45,474 nt of DNA from Sphingomonas palustris (lineage in GTDB: Bacteria > Pseudomonadota > Alphaproteobacteria > Sphingomonadales > Sphingomonadaceae): contig JAMFSI010000124.1 in the NCBI GenBank assembly GCA_026225215.1, positions 1-45,474 of the forward strand, in the 5' to 3' direction. The notes under the pieces are model-generated. The model had not been told where the DNA came from. It searched no databases and saw only the letters and a list, made by a program, of their open reading frames with translations. The position numbers and the translations under genes are program-made. Each line of letters opens with the position of its first letter. Positions within the stretch are counted from its first letter, which is position 1. Of this stretch, positions 1-9,499 are shown piece by piece.

Positions 1-1
1 C

Positions 2-235
2 CAGGCCAACCTGAAAGAAACCGTCACTCGCGTGCTCGCCAGCCTGACCCCGCGCGAAGAACGCGTGTTGCGCATGCGTTTCGGCATCGGGATGAACACC
101 GATCACACGCTGGAAGAAGTCGGCCAGCAATTCTCGGTGACACGCGAACGTATCCGCCAGATCGAAGCCAAGGCGCTGCGCAAACTCAAACACCCGAGCC
201 GTAGCCGGAAGATGCGCAGTTTCCTGGATCAATGA
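2..235 (+). CDS. rpoD: RNA polymerase primary sigma factor RpoD, C-terminal end (partial)
   Basis: Only the last 77 codons are present; the gene begins before the window and the frame is open from base 2. The sequence covers sigma region 4: [14 protein letters not shown], then the helix-turn-helix that reads the -35 element ([26 protein letters not shown]), and a short basic tail ending SFLDQ. This region 4.2 signature is that of group 1 sigma-70 factors, which direct housekeeping transcription as part of RNA polymerase holoenzyme. The absence of upstream sequence means region 1 and 2 cannot be checked, so a close paralogue is possible but unlikely given the RSRKMRSF tail usual for RpoD. Confidence 0.93.
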   Translation, partial: QANLKETVTRVLASLTPREERVLRMRFGIGMNTDHTLEEVGQQFSVTRERIRQIEAKALRKLKHPSRSRKMRSFLDQ

Positions 236-293
236 AGCTTAGCGGGGCTACAGGGGGCAGCGGCCCTGCTCTCGTCCATGTACTGCAATAGCC

Positions 294-594
294 ATTTCGT
301 CGCCCCGGGCTTGACCTCATATGCGTTAAGATAGGTTCATATCGTCTTCCCGGGCTTGACCCGGGATTAGGCTTTCTTGTGCAGGCACCTTGAAGAAAAA
401 GCGAGCAATCCTGGCCTGCTTCGCTCCTGAACTACCCACCTTCTCTGCCACAGGAGCCTGGCCCCCGGGTCAAAGCCCGGGCGACGAAATGAAGCTATGT
501 TAACCCATATGGGGCTTGACCCGGGGCTAGGCTGTTTGATCATCTCAGCTTGGTACAAAGAAGCCTAATCCCGAATCAGGTCCGGGATGACGAT
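294..594. repeat. Nested palindromic intergenic repeats (cccgggcttgacccggg family)
   Basis: The 400-base gap between rpoD and the RND gene holds no convincing gene. It carries two interleaved inverted-repeat pairs of one family. The arm at 294-316 pairs with 465-490, and the arm at 341-374 pairs with 561-594; a further degenerate unit lies at about 510-528. Each unit carries a core like cccgggcttgacccggg, itself palindromic. Elements of this look are widespread between genes in alphaproteobacteria. Whether they act as RNA structure, a terminator or a protein site cannot be told here. Confidence 0.75.
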
Positions 595-635
595 AGGCTT
601 TGTGGCGCATAACCGACCACTGAACAGCCTTCATT

Positions 636-3600
636 TCACCGTGCCGGAACCGGCTCGCCCCTGTGATCATGATCATGCCCGCGCCGCCGCAGCTTGTCGA
701 GGTAGGTATAGATCACCGGCGTGGTGAACAGTGTCAGCACTTGCGAGAAGATCAACCCGCCGACGATCGCATAGCCCAGCGGCTGCCGAAATTCGGAACC
801 GGTTCCGCCCATGAAGATCATCGGGAGGCCGCCCAGCCCCGCGCAGGCGGTCGTCATCAAGATCGGGCGGAACCGTTCGAGCGAGGCTTTGGTGGCGGCT
901 TCTTCGGCGCTCAGACCCTCGTCGTTTTCCAGTCGGAGCGCGACATCGACGATCATGATGCCGTTCTTCTTGACGATGCCGATCAATAGAATGATCGCGA
1001 TAATCCCGATGACATTGAGGTCCTGGCCAGCGAAGCGCAGCGCGAGCAGTGCGCCGACACCCGCCGAAGGCAGCGTCGAAAGAATGGTGAGCGGGTGGAT
1101 GAAGCTTTCGTACAGCACCCCCAGGATCACATAGACCGCGATCAGCGCCGCGGTGATCAGGACCGGCTCCGATGACAGCGATTGCTGGAATGCCTGGGCA
1201 TTGCCCTGGAATGCGCCGCTTAACGTCTGGGGTGCGCCAAGATCGTCCCGCACCTGTTCCACCGCTTTCGTCGCCTGGCTGAGCGAACTGCCGGGGGACA
1301 GGTTAAACGACAGCGTCGCCGCCGGGAATTCACCCTGGTGATTAACCGTTACCAGGCTGGTGCCGGGCTGCGCCTTTACGAACATCGACAGCGGTACGGT
1401 CTTGCCGGTGGTCGGAGACAGCAGATAGATCGCGTTCAATATGTCGGATGAGCCTTGCAACTCGGGCGGGGCTTCGATGACGATATGATAGCTGTTCTGC
1501 TGCGTGAAATACTGCGTTACCTCATCTTGGCCGATCACCTCGTAAATGGCGGTGTCGATCGCGGTCGGAGTGATGCCGAAGCGCGATGCCGCATCACGAT
1601 CGATGGTGAGGTTAAGCGAGCCGCCTTTCGATTGCTGATCCGAGCTGACATCCTTGAGTTCGGGCAGTTTCTGCATCGCCGCCAGCATCCTGGGCGCCCA
1701 ACTGTTCAGCTCGTCGATGTTGGAATCGGATAGGGTATATTGATATTGCGCCTGCCCGGTCCGGCCGCCGACATTGATATCCTGCCGCGACTGGAGGAAA
1801 GTCTGCACGCCGACCAGTTCTGCCAATTTGGGGCGCAGTCGGGCAATGATCTGATCGGCCGTCGCCTTGCGCCCGCTATCCTTGGGCTTGAGCTGGATAA
1901 AGAGATTGGCCTGATTAGTGCTGGTATTGCCGACGAACATACCCACCCCGGCAACGCCGTTATCTTCTCCGAGTACGCGCCCGACTTCATCGATTTTCTC
2001 TCGCGTCTTGGCAATCGAGGCATCCTGCGAGGTGATCATGATCCCGCTCAGGAACCCGGTATCCTCCTGTGGAAAGAAACCGGTATTCGAGGTGGCATAG
2101 AGGAAAATCGCAGCCACCAGCGACAGACCAAAGACGATCAACGTGATCAGCCGATGGCGCATGACCACGGTCAGGCCGTTCTCGTATTTCTGGTCGAGCC
2201 ACTGAAAACCGTGCTCGAACGCCTTGGTAATGCGATGGCTGGGCGGTTTGGGTTTCTTCAGAAACTGCCCGCAGAGCATCGGCGTAAAAGTCAGCGTCAG
2301 CACCATCGACGCTAACACCGCGAAACTCAAGGTCAGCGCGAATTCGCGCATCAACAATCCAACCACACCACCCATGAACATCAGCGGCGTGAACACCGCA
2401 ATCAGCGAGATCGAGATAGCCAGAATGGTAAAGCCGACTTCCCCCGCCCCGGCCAGCGCTGCTGCCAGCGGCTTTTCCCCCGCCTCGATGTGCTTCCAGA
2501 TCACTTCGACCATCACGATCGCGTCATCGACGACGAAGCCGACGGCGATGCTGAGCGCCATCAGCGATAGATTGTCGAGCGTATCATTGAGAATGAACAG
2601 CAGTGCCGCCGCCCCCAGCAGCGCCAGCGGGATCACCGCGCTGGGGATCAGCGTGGCGCGCACGTCGAGCAGGAACATGAAGATCACGATCACCACCAAC
2701 ACCATGGTGAGCAACAGCGTCTTTTCGACATCGGACACCGCGGCCTGGATAGTCTGGGTGCCATCGCGCAGAATATGCACATGAATGCCGGGGGGAATAT
2801 TCGCTTCCATCTGCGGCAATGCGGTGCGGATGGCATTCACCGTCTGGATGACATTGGCGCCGGGCTGCTTGAAGATGACGAGCAAAATGGCCTGCCCGGA
2901 TTTGAAGGCGGGATCGTCATTGGCCTTGCCCGCATAGGCCCATGCGCCGATCTGGTTGTTTTCGGCGCTGGGGATGGCCTTGCCGATGTCCGAGATCTTG
3001 ATCGGCGCACCGTTGCTATAGCCGACCACCAGATCCTTCCAGCCGCCGGCGTCGAGAATCTGGTCGTTGGCATAGACGGTCAGCCCCTGTTGCGGGCCGG
3101 TGGTGGCGCCCTTGGGCTGATTGGTGGTCTGGGCGACGATAGCCGCGCGGATGTTATCATATTGCAATCCGCGCGCAGCGACCTTGCGTGGGTCGATCTG
3201 GAGACGCACAGCCGGCTTCTGCTCGCCGCCGATGGTGACCAGGCCAACCCCGGGAAGATGCGAAACCTGTTGCGAAAAGATCACGTCGGCATAATTGTCG
3301 ACTTGTTCGAGCGGCATGGTGTCCGATGTCAGCGTCAGGATCATGATCGGCGCGTCGGACGGATTGACGCGGCGGATCGTCGGTTGGGCGGGCAAGTTCG
3401 AGGGCAATTGCGCGCTTGCGGCGTTGATCGCCGCCTGCACCTGCTCGAAATCGGAATCGATGCTCTGATTGAGCTGGAATTGCAGCGTGATGCTGCTGTT
3501 GCCCAGCGAACTGGAGGACGTCATCTGGGTAATGCCGGCGATCGTCGAGAACTGCCGTTCCAGCGGCGTCGCGACGTTGGATGCCATGGTCAGCGCGCTG

Positions 3601-3761
3601 GCGCCGGGCAGCGAGGCGCTGATCTGGAGCGTCGGGAAGTCGACGTTGGGCAGTGGTGCAACCGGCAGGCCGAAATAGGCGACAATGCCGACCAGGAAAA
3701 TCGCGATCGCCAGCAGCGTCGTCGCCACCGGCCGCAGGATGAAGGGCCGTGAAATATTCAC
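636..3761 (-). CDS. RND multidrug efflux permease, MdtB/MdtC-like (HAE1 family)
   Basis: Inner-membrane proton/drug antiporter subunit, 1041 residues, matching the usual RND length of about 1030-1045. Visible features: N-terminal helix at 10-32, the first periplasmic porter loop, the TM4 proton-relay pair GFVVDDAIVMVE with Asp412 and Asp413, and the TM10 lysine motif GIVKKNG. The opening (NISRPFILRPVATTLLA) and PNVDFPTLQISASLPGAS resemble MdtB/MdtC and related exporters more than AcrB. It lies 7 bases downstream of the adaptor gene and is surely co-transcribed with it. No outer-membrane channel gene is adjacent, so a TolC-like partner must be encoded elsewhere. Substrates cannot be predicted from sequence. 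Confidence 0.93.
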   Translation of the reverse strand: MNISRPFILRPVATTLLAIAIFLVGIVAYFGLPVAPLPNVDFPTLQISASLPGASALTMASNVATPLERQFSTIAGITQMTSSSSLGNSSITLQFQLNQSIDSDFEQVQAAINAASAQLPSNLPAQPTIRRVNPSDAPIMILTLTSDTMPLEQVDNYADVIFSQQVSHLPGVGLVTIGGEQKPAVRLQIDPRKVAARGLQYDNIRAAIVAQTTNQPKGATTGPQQGLTVYANDQILDAGGWKDLVVGYSNGAPIKISDIGKAIPSAENNQIGAWAYAGKANDDPAFKSGQAILLVIFKQPGANVIQTVNAIRTALPQMEANIPPGIHVHILRDGTQTIQAAVSDVEKTLLLTMVLVVIVIFMFLLDVRATLIPSAVIPLALLGAAALLFILNDTLDNLSLMALSIAVGFVVDDAIVMVEVIWKHIEAGEKPLAAALAGAGEVGFTILAISISLIAVFTPLMFMGGVVGLLMREFALTLSFAVLASMVLTLTFTPMLCGQFLKKPKPPSHRITKAFEHGFQWLDQKYENGLTVVMRHRLITLIVFGLSLVAAIFLYATSNTGFFPQEDTGFLSGIMITSQDASIAKTREKIDEVGRVLGEDNGVAGVGMFVGNTSTNQANLFIQLKPKDSGRKATADQIIARLRPKLAELVGVQTFLQSRQDINVGGRTGQAQYQYTLSDSNIDELNSWAPRMLAAMQKLPELKDVSSDQQSKGGSLNLTIDRDAASRFGITPTAIDTAIYEVIGQDEVTQYFTQQNSYHIVIEAPPELQGSSDILNAIYLLSPTTGKTVPLSMFVKAQPGTSLVTVNHQGEFPAATLSFNLSPGSSLSQATKAVEQVRDDLGAPQTLSGAFQGNAQAFQQSLSSEPVLITAALIAVYVILGVLYESFIHPLTILSTLPSAGVGALLALRFAGQDLNVIGIIAIILLIGIVKKNGIMIVDVALRLENDEGLSAEEAATKASLERFRPILMTTACAGLGGLPMIFMGGTGSEFRQPLGYAIVGGLIFSQVLTLFTTPVIYTYLDKLRRRGHDHDHRGEPVPAR

Positions 3762-3768
3762 AAATTGC

Positions 3769-4983
3769 TCACTGACCTGATGTCGGGTTTGCGGGCTTGA
3801 CGACGCGAACGTGCGATCCCGCCTTCAGGATCATCTGGCCATCGGTAACCACCATTTCGCCGGGCTTCACGCCGCTTTTGATGGCCGCCTGCGTGCCCTG
3901 GATCGCCTGCGTGACGATGGGCCGCATCGACGTACTGCCGTCCTTGCCGACGACGAAGGCATACTCACCTTTCGGGCCCCGATTGACCGCGGTGATCGGG
4001 ATAATCGTGACGTTGGGCAGCGTTTCCTCGGCAAGCTTGACGTTGACGAATTGCCCTGGCCACAGCCGCCCGGCGGCATTGGCGAAGCGCGCCTTGAGTT
4101 CGACAGTACCGGTCGAAGGGGCAACATTGTTGTCAGCGATCTGCACGACGCCGCTGTCGAGCAATTCACCGCTTTCCTGGGCAAAGGCCTGCACGGTGAG
4201 CGGCTGGCGAAAGCCATTCGAGATTTGCACGAGATGCTCGAATTGCCCCTCGGGCACGGTGAAAGTCACTGCGATCGGCTGGATCTGGTTGATCACGACG
4301 ATCCCGGTACCGCTGCTGCTGGCGGTCGCCGGCGCATTGCTGGTCACCGCAGCAGTACTGGGGGTGCTGGCGGCCGAGCCGCTGGCGCTGACCAGATTGC
4401 CTGGATCGACCAGACGCACGCCCGCGCGCCCGCTGACCGGCGAGACGATCCGGCAATAGCTCAGATTGATCCGCGCCGTGGCCACCTGGCCTTCGTCCAG
4501 TTCGACCGTGCCCTTGTCCTGCGCGACGGTGGCGATCTCGTCTTCATAGGTTTGCCGGGCGATCGAATCCTGCTGCGACAAGCGCTGATAGCGCGCCAGA
4601 TCGCGCTGGGCGCCGGCCAGTTGCGCTTGATCGCGGTGCAAGGTTCCCAGCGCCTGCAGGAGCGCGGCACGGTAAGGCGCGGGATCGACCTCGGCCAGAA
4701 CTTGCCCGGCATGAACATCGCTGCCCTCGTGGAAGTTTACGCTGATGAGCTTGCCACTGGCCTGGGCAAGGATCGTATCGCTGGTCCAGGCCTTTGCCGC
4801 CCCGAGCGCAGTGATCGCGATCTGCATATTTTGCGCTACGGCCTTTTCAGCCGTGACCGGAATGGCGGGCGGTGGCGCGGGTTTATCCGCGCCCTTATGG
4901 AAGATCACCCAGAGGACCAAGGCAACGGCAACGCACGCAATTAGGCCCAATACCAGGCGCCGCTTGCGCCGTTCGATTGCCAT
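3769..4983 (-). CDS. RND periplasmic adaptor subunit, MdtA-like
   Basis: Membrane-fusion protein of 404 residues that links the RND permease to an outer-membrane channel. It has an N-terminal basic stretch and a single hydrophobic anchor (about residues 10-28), a biotinyl-lipoyl half motif (EGSDVHAGQVLAEVDPAPY, about 86-104), an alpha-helical hairpin (about 105-175), the second lipoyl half (IVSPVSGRAGVRLVDPGNLV) and the beta-barrel. A Ser/Thr/Ala-rich stretch at about 199-226 interrupts the lipoyl-to-barrel transition and looks like a low-complexity insertion. It is the first gene of the two-gene efflux operon. Family identity is firm; the specific MdtA label is inferred from the partner permease. 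Confidence 0.9.
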   Translation of the reverse strand: MAIERRKRRLVLGLIACVAVALVLWVIFHKGADKPAPPPAIPVTAEKAVAQNMQIAITALGAAKAWTSDTILAQASGKLISVNFHEGSDVHAGQVLAEVDPAPYRAALLQALGTLHRDQAQLAGAQRDLARYQRLSQQDSIARQTYEDEIATVAQDKGTVELDEGQVATARINLSYCRIVSPVSGRAGVRLVDPGNLVSASGSAASTPSTAAVTSNAPATASSSGTGIVVINQIQPIAVTFTVPEGQFEHLVQISNGFRQPLTVQAFAQESGELLDSGVVQIADNNVAPSTGTVELKARFANAAGRLWPGQFVNVKLAEETLPNVTIIPITAVNRGPKGEYAFVVGKDGSTSMRPIVTQAIQGTQAAIKSGVKPGEMVVTDGQMILKAGSHVRVVKPANPTSGQ

Positions 4984-5290
4984 TCATATCTCCGATTCGT
5001 TCGCGCCGAGCATCTGCCCGGATGTTGGCGCTCTGCCCCGGCAAGGAGAACGAGTTTCCCGCCGCCCTGTTCCGTTCAAAAAGCCGTCAGTCAAATTCCA
5101 ACTCGTAACTATTTGTCGCAGAATTCCAAAGACTCATGCCCGCCCACCGCTATTCGGCGGTAGCTACACCCCAAGCCGTACAGCGAAGTTAACCGCCGTC
5201 AATATTCGGATGGCAGGATCGTGGGTTAAGAGCTTTGATGATATGGGCCAAAACCGCTCCCATCCCGTTCTTCAACGGGCAAGCAGTTTT
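4984..5290. other. Intergenic region upstream of the efflux operon
   Basis: About 300 bases between the divergent adaptor gene and the repeat block before rpiB. It presumably holds the efflux promoter. I see no confident promoter, operator or gene. A short hairpin (cccgttcttcaacggg) lies near its right end at about 5265-5280. Confidence 0.4.
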
Positions 5291-5420
5291 GACGCGATGC
5301 TTGCCCTATAGCCGCATCGCTCAGTGCCAAAAACCGGTTCCCACTTTTTGACGCGATGCTTGTCCCAATAGCCGCATCGCTCAGTGCCAAAAACCGGTTC
5401 CCACTTTTTGACGCGATGCT
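5291..5420. repeat. Tandem copies of the aaaaaccggttcccacttttt palindromic repeat
   Basis: Two near-identical copies of an imperfect palindrome stand head to tail at 5311-5360 and 5371-5420, with a period of 60 bases. A leading fragment (gacgcgatgc) lies at 5291-5300. Each copy pairs gcatcgc at its left with gcgatgc at its right around an aaaccggtt centre. A diverged single copy is at 11728-11780. This resembles a dispersed alphaproteobacterial intergenic palindrome. It has no spacers and is not a CRISPR array. Confidence 0.85.
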
Positions 5421-5483
5421 CTAAGGGGGCGTTGCCCGACTCCACCCGGCATCAGCCGCCCACCGAAATGAGCCTCGCCGTCC

Positions 5484-5936
5484 ATGCGCATCGCCCTTGC
5501 TTCCGATCATGCCGCCTTTGCCTTGAAGGCCGAACTGGCGCAGTGGCTCGCCGATATCGGGCATGACGTGAGCGATCTTGGCCCGGATAGCGCGGCTTCG
5601 GTCGACTATCCCGATTTCGGCTACCGCCTCGCCCGTCATATCGCCGCCGGCAAGGCCGAGCGCGGGATCGCGCTGTGCGGCTCGGGCATCGGCATCTCGA
5701 TCGCGGTCAATCGCCATCCCACCGCGCGCTGTGCTTTGGTGTCGGAGCCGCTTTCGGCTCGCCTCGCCCGCGAACACAATGACGCCAATGTGCTGGCGCT
5801 GGGCGCGCGGCTGACCGGGATCGATATGGCCAAGGCCTGCATCGAAGCCTTCCTCGCCACAGCTTTTGCCGGCGACCGCCATCTGCGGCGCGTCGAAAAA
5901 CTGTCCAACCCCGCGATCGACAGGGATCTGCCATGA
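5484..5936 (+). CDS. rpiB: Ribose-5-phosphate isomerase B
   Basis: Interconverts ribose 5-phosphate and ribulose 5-phosphate in the non-oxidative pentose phosphate pathway (cytosolic). The 150-residue length fits the RpiB/LacA family. Visible signatures are the N-terminal ASDHAA phosphate/substrate loop, the catalytic cysteine in [12 protein letters not shown] (Cys65) and the conserved REHNDANVL with His98. The stop overlaps the glyA start (ATGA), so the two are translationally coupled. The rpiB-glyA-nrdR order is common in alphaproteobacteria. Confidence 0.95.
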   Translation: MRIALASDHAAFALKAELAQWLADIGHDVSDLGPDSAASVDYPDFGYRLARHIAAGKAERGIALCGSGIGISIAVNRHPTARCALVSEPLSARLAREHNDANVLALGARLTGIDMAKACIEAFLATAFAGDRHLRRVEKLSNPAIDRDLP

Positions 5937-7258
5937 CCGTCAACACTTTGAATTCGGGCACACTGACTACCGTAACGCCGAAAGGCTTCTTCACCGCCGG
6001 CCTCGCCGAAACCGATCCGGTGATCGCCGGATGGATCGGCAAGGAACTGGAACGCCAGCGCGAAAAGATCGAGCTGATCGCCAGCGAGAACATCTGCAGC
6101 CGCGCGGTGCTCGAAGCGCAGGGCTCGGTGCTGACCAACAAATATGCCGAGGGCTATCCCGGCAAGCGCTATTACGGCGGCTGCGAATATGTCGACGAGA
6201 TCGAGACCCTGGCGATCGATCGTGCCAAAGCGCTGTTCGGCAGCGAGTTCGCCAACGTGCAGCCCAATTCAGGCAGCCAGATGAACCAGGCGGTGTTTCT
6301 GGCGCTGCTCCGGCCCGGCGATGCCTTCATGGGGCTCGACCTGGCTGCGGGTGGCCATCTCACCCATGGCCATCCCAAGAATATGTCGGGCATGTGGTTC
6401 AAGCCGATCCCCTATGGCGTGCGCCCCGATGACCAGCTCATCGACATGGACGATGTCGCCCGGATCGCCCGCGAGAACCGGCCCAAGCTGATCGTGGCAG
6501 GTGGTACCGCCTATTCACGCTTCTGGGATTTCAAGCGCTTCCGCGAGATCGCCGATGAAGTCGGCGCTTATCTGATGGTCGATATGTCGCATTTCTCGGG
6601 ATTGGTGGCGGGCGGCGTCCACCCCTCGCCCGTCGCTCATGCCCATGTCACCACAAGCACCACGCATAAATCGCTGCGCGGGCCCCGGTCGGGCATTATC
6701 CTGACCAATGACGAAGCCATCGCCAAGAAGGTCAACAGCGCCGTGTTCCCCGGCCTGCAAGGCGGCCCGCTGATGCATGTCATCGCCGGCAAGGCGGTGG
6801 CCTTTGCCGAAGCGATGACGCCCGAGTTCAAGGCCTATGCCAAGGCGGTGGCCGAGAATGCCAAGGTGCTGGCCAAGAGCCTGCAGGAACAGGGCCTCGA
6901 TATCGTCTCGGGCGGCACCGATAATCATCTGATGCTAGTCGATCTGCGGCCCAAGCAGGCCAAGGGCCGCCACGCCGAACAAGCGCTCGACCGCGCCTCG
7001 ATCACTTGCAACAAGAACAACATCCCCTTCGATACCGAAAAGGCGATGCTGACCTCGGGCATCCGCCTTGGCACCCCGGCGGGCACGACGCGCGGCTTCG
7101 GCGTGGAAGAATTCCACCTGATCGGGCAATTGATCGCCGAAGTGGTCGAAGGGCTGCGCAAGAATGGCGAGGCCGGCGATGCTCAGATCGAGGCCTCGGT
7201 GCGCGGCCGGGTGGAAGAGCTATGCGCGCGCTTCCCGATCTACCAGGGGCTGGATTGA
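5933..7258 (+). CDS. glyA: Serine hydroxymethyltransferase
   Basis: PLP enzyme that converts serine and tetrahydrofolate to glycine and 5,10-methylene-THF, supplying one-carbon units. The 441-residue product has an N-terminal extension of roughly 20 residues relative to the E. coli enzyme. Conserved stretches include [40 protein letters not shown] and the PLP-lysine motif [15 protein letters not shown] with Lys246. The ATG at 5933 overlaps the rpiB stop by four bases. An internal start near residue 25 cannot be excluded, but the coupled start is the simplest. A one-carbon link to purL nearby is functional, not operonic. Confidence 0.97.
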   Translation: MTVNTLNSGTLTTVTPKGFFTAGLAETDPVIAGWIGKELERQREKIELIASENICSRAVLEAQGSVLTNKYAEGYPGKRYYGGCEYVDEIETLAIDRAKALFGSEFANVQPNSGSQMNQAVFLALLRPGDAFMGLDLAAGGHLTHGHPKNMSGMWFKPIPYGVRPDDQLIDMDDVARIARENRPKLIVAGGTAYSRFWDFKRFREIADEVGAYLMVDMSHFSGLVAGGVHPSPVAHAHVTTSTTHKSLRGPRSGIILTNDEAIAKKVNSAVFPGLQGGPLMHVIAGKAVAFAEAMTPEFKAYAKAVAENAKVLAKSLQEQGLDIVSGGTDNHLMLVDLRPKQAKGRHAEQALDRASITCNKNNIPFDTEKAMLTSGIRLGTPAGTTRGFGVEEFHLIGQLIAEVVEGLRKNGEAGDAQIEASVRGRVEELCARFPIYQGLD

Positions 7259-7281
7259 GCATCCGGACAAAAGCATGGGCC

Positions 7282-7416
7282 TCGTCATGCTGACGAAAGT
7301 CAGCATCCATTCCCGCTACGCTGGTTGGTTGGGGTATGGTGTCCCACTGTGCGGCGGCATGTCGAGTGTCCGTGAGCGTTGCGCCGAATGGATCCTGACT
7401 TCCGTCAGGATGACGA
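7282..7416. repeat. Inverted repeat pair (cgtcatcctgac...gtcaggatccattc family)
   Basis: Arms at 7282-7312 and 7386-7416 are inverted copies of one another with a few mismatches. Each arm contains its own small palindrome (ctgac...gtcag). The 73-base interior has no gene. It fills the gap between glyA and nrdR and could fold into a long hairpin. Confidence 0.8.
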
Positions 7417-7432
7417 AGATGGTCATCGCCTG

Positions 7433-7909
7433 ATGCGCTGCCCCTTCTGCGCCCATGACGACAGTCAGGTAAAGGATTCGCGGCCCACCGAGGACAACAC
7501 CGCGATCCGCCGCCGCCGCCAATGCGAAAGCTGCGGCGCGCGCTTCACCACTTTCGAGCGGGTGCAATTGCGCGATATCGTCGTGTTGAAAAATAGCGGC
7601 GTGCAGGGTGAACCCCGTCGCGAGCCTTTCGATCGTGGCAAGATCGAGCAATCGGTCGCGCTCGCTTGTCGCAAGCGCGGCATCGGCCAAGAGCGGCTCG
7701 ACCAGCTCGTCTCAGGCATCCAGCGCCAGATCGAGACGCTGGGTGACAGCGAAGTGTCCTCGCAGGTGATCGGCGAAATGGTGATGGAGGGGCTGCGCCA
7801 CCTCGACAGCGTCGCTTATATCCGCTTCGCCAGTGTCTACCGCGATTTCAGCGAAGCGCGCGACTTCGAGGAATTCGCCAGCACCGTGCGCGATGTCGGC
7901 CAGAGCTGA
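7433..7909 (+). CDS. nrdR: Transcriptional repressor NrdR
   Basis: Zinc-ribbon and ATP-cone repressor of ribonucleotide reductase genes, which binds NrdR boxes in response to (d)ATP. It has 158 residues, the usual length. The zinc ribbon is Cys3, Cys6, Cys31 and Cys34 (MRCPFC...[15 protein letters not shown]), followed by an ATP-cone at about 49-139. The frame is open 18 codons further upstream, but those codons are encoded by the preceding repeat, so the ATG before RCPFC is chosen. It follows glyA, a frequent neighbour. Confidence 0.96.
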   Translation: MRCPFCAHDDSQVKDSRPTEDNTAIRRRRQCESCGARFTTFERVQLRDIVVLKNSGVQGEPRREPFDRGKIEQSVALACRKRGIGQERLDQLVSGIQRQIETLGDSEVSSQVIGEMVMEGLRHLDSVAYIRFASVYRDFSEARDFEEFASTVRDVGQS

Positions 7910-7942
7910 TGGCTGATCGCACGCCAACAACAGCTTCCGTAG

Positions 7943-8059
7943 CCCTCTCCCCTTTAGGGGAGAGGGTTGGGAGAGGGGCCGGGCACGACCTGCCCCTCTC
8001 AACTTCGGCTAGGCAGCAAGCTGCCAAGCCTGCGTATCTCTCCCCTAAAGGGGAGAGAG
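7943..8059. repeat. REPIN-like element, ccctctccccttNaggggagagg family, copy 1
   Basis: Palindromes at 7943-7966 and 8038-8059 bracket a shared interior that includes aacttcggctaggcagcaag and gccaagcctgcgtatc. The second copy at 20491-20641 has the same architecture and interior words. It lies between nrdR and the tRNA methyltransferase gene. Confidence 0.85.
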
Positions 8060-8096
8060 CAATCGTTCCGCGCTTCCCCCGAACAAGCGAGCCTAA

Positions 8097-8822
8097 ATGC
8101 CCCCGGTAATCGTCCTGGTGCGCCCGCAATTGGGCGAGAATATCGGCAAGGCAGCGCGGGCCATGCTCAATTTCGGGCTCACCGAGATGCGCCTCGTCAC
8201 CCCGCGCGACGGCTGGCCCAATCCCGCTGCCGGGCCTGCCGCCGCGGGCGCGGACATCGTGCTGGAGCGTGCCACGGTCCATGCCTCATTGGCTGAAGCG
8301 GTGGCCGATTGCGAGCATGTCCACGCGACCACCGTGCGCAAGCGCGGCGTGACCAAGCCGGTGCTGACGCCGGAACAGGCGGCGCATGCCATCCATAACG
8401 CACAAGGTCGCTCAGCCATCGTCTTCGGCCCGGAACGCTCCGGCCTGGAAACCGAGGATGTCGCCCTCGCCCGCACGATCATTACCGTGCCGATCAATCC
8501 CGAGTTCGGCTCGCTGAACCTGGCCCAGGCGGTGATCCTTTGTGCCTATGAATGGTCGAAGCACGCGGCGGTGGAACTGGCACAGCCCTCGATCGAGCCG
8601 TTGCTGCCCCCTGCCCCACAGGCCGAACTGGAAGGTTTGATCGGGCATTTCGAGACTCTGCTCGAACCCCGCGACTATTTCTTCCCCCACAGCCGCGCCG
8701 TCGCCACCCGCCTGACCTTGCGCAACATATTGACCAAGCCGGGCTGGAATCATCTGGAAGTGCGCACGATGCGCGGGGTATTGTCGGCACTGGCGCGCCG
8801 GCCCGAAGACAGCCGAGATTGA
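8097..8822 (+). CDS. trmJ: tRNA (cytidine/uridine-2'-O-)-methyltransferase, TrmJ family
   Basis: SPOUT-class SAM-dependent methyltransferase, 241 residues, expected to methylate the ribose of tRNA position 32. N-terminal VIVLVRPQLGENIGKAARAM carries the conserved Asn-Ile-Gly motif. The trefoil-knot SAM site is seen as IVFGPERSGLETED (about 109-121) and INPEFGSLNLAQAV (about 133-146), both typical of TrmJ. The C-terminal part (about 190-235) resembles the TrmJ dimerisation extension. The start ATG at 8097 sits 37 bases after the repeat. Target nucleotide is inferred from family. Confidence 0.88.
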   Translation: MPPVIVLVRPQLGENIGKAARAMLNFGLTEMRLVTPRDGWPNPAAGPAAAGADIVLERATVHASLAEAVADCEHVHATTVRKRGVTKPVLTPEQAAHAIHNAQGRSAIVFGPERSGLETEDVALARTIITVPINPEFGSLNLAQAVILCAYEWSKHAAVELAQPSIEPLLPPAPQAELEGLIGHFETLLEPRDYFFPHSRAVATRLTLRNILTKPGWNHLEVRTMRGVLSALARRPEDSRD

Positions 8823-8877
8823 TTTCGGCAATCCGTCGGCCCGAAACTAAGCCGGCCAAGCGAAACGGGAGAATTCC

Positions 8878-9489
8878 ATGTCTCAATCGCTGACCTTTTA
8901 TACCAATCCGCAATCGCGCGGACAGATCGTGCGCTGGATGCTGGAAGAAGTCGGCGCACCCTACGAAACGGTGCTGCTGGACTATAGCACCACCATGAAA
9001 GGCCCGGATTATCTCGCCATAAACCCGATGGGCAAGGTGCCGGCGATCAAGCATGGCGATGCAGTGGTGTCCGAATGCGCGGCGATCTGCGCTTACCTGG
9101 CAGACGCCTTCCCGCAAGCCGGCCTGGCGCCCGCACCGGCCGATCGCGCCGACTATTACCGCTGGATGTTCTTCGCCGCCGGCCCGGTCGAGGCGGCCTT
9201 CAGCAACAAAGCCATGGGCTGGGAAGCGCCGCCCGAACGGCAAGTCATGATGGGCTACGGCAGTTTCGATCGTGCTATCGCCGCCATCGAAACCGCCATC
9301 AAAGGCAAGGCTTATATCGCCGGCGACAAGTTCAGTGCCGCCGACGTCTTCGTCGGCTCGATCCTCGACTTCATGATCAATTTCAAGCTGCTCGAACCCA
9401 GCGCCATCGTCACCGATTATGTCGCGCCGTTGCGCGAGCGGGCAGCTTACCAGCGCGCCAAGGAAATCGACGCGGCGCTTGCGGGCTGA
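8878..9489 (+). CDS. Glutathione S-transferase family protein
   Basis: Cytosolic GST of 203 residues. The N-terminal thioredoxin-like domain (about 1-78) starts with LTFYTNPQSRGQIVRWMLEE, the region that positions the thiol of glutathione, and contains the cis-proline loop MGKVPAIK and the gamma-glutamyl site VSECAAICAYLADAFP. The all-alpha C-terminal domain follows (about 88-200; GDKFSAADVFVGSIL is the N-capping box region). A GGGAG ribosome-binding site lies 8-12 bases before the ATG. Substrate is unknown. It converges with purL. Confidence 0.9.
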   Translation: MSQSLTFYTNPQSRGQIVRWMLEEVGAPYETVLLDYSTTMKGPDYLAINPMGKVPAIKHGDAVVSECAAICAYLADAFPQAGLAPAPADRADYYRWMFFAAGPVEAAFSNKAMGWEAPPERQVMMGYGSFDRAIAAIETAIKGKAYIAGDKFSAADVFVGSILDFMINFKLLEPSAIVTDYVAPLRERAAYQRAKEIDAALAG

Positions 9490-9499
9490 CGAATGGGAA

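Noticed and set aside
5291..5420. Possible CRISPR array
   Set aside because: The two 60-base units are nearly identical along their whole length, without variable spacers, and no cas gene is near.
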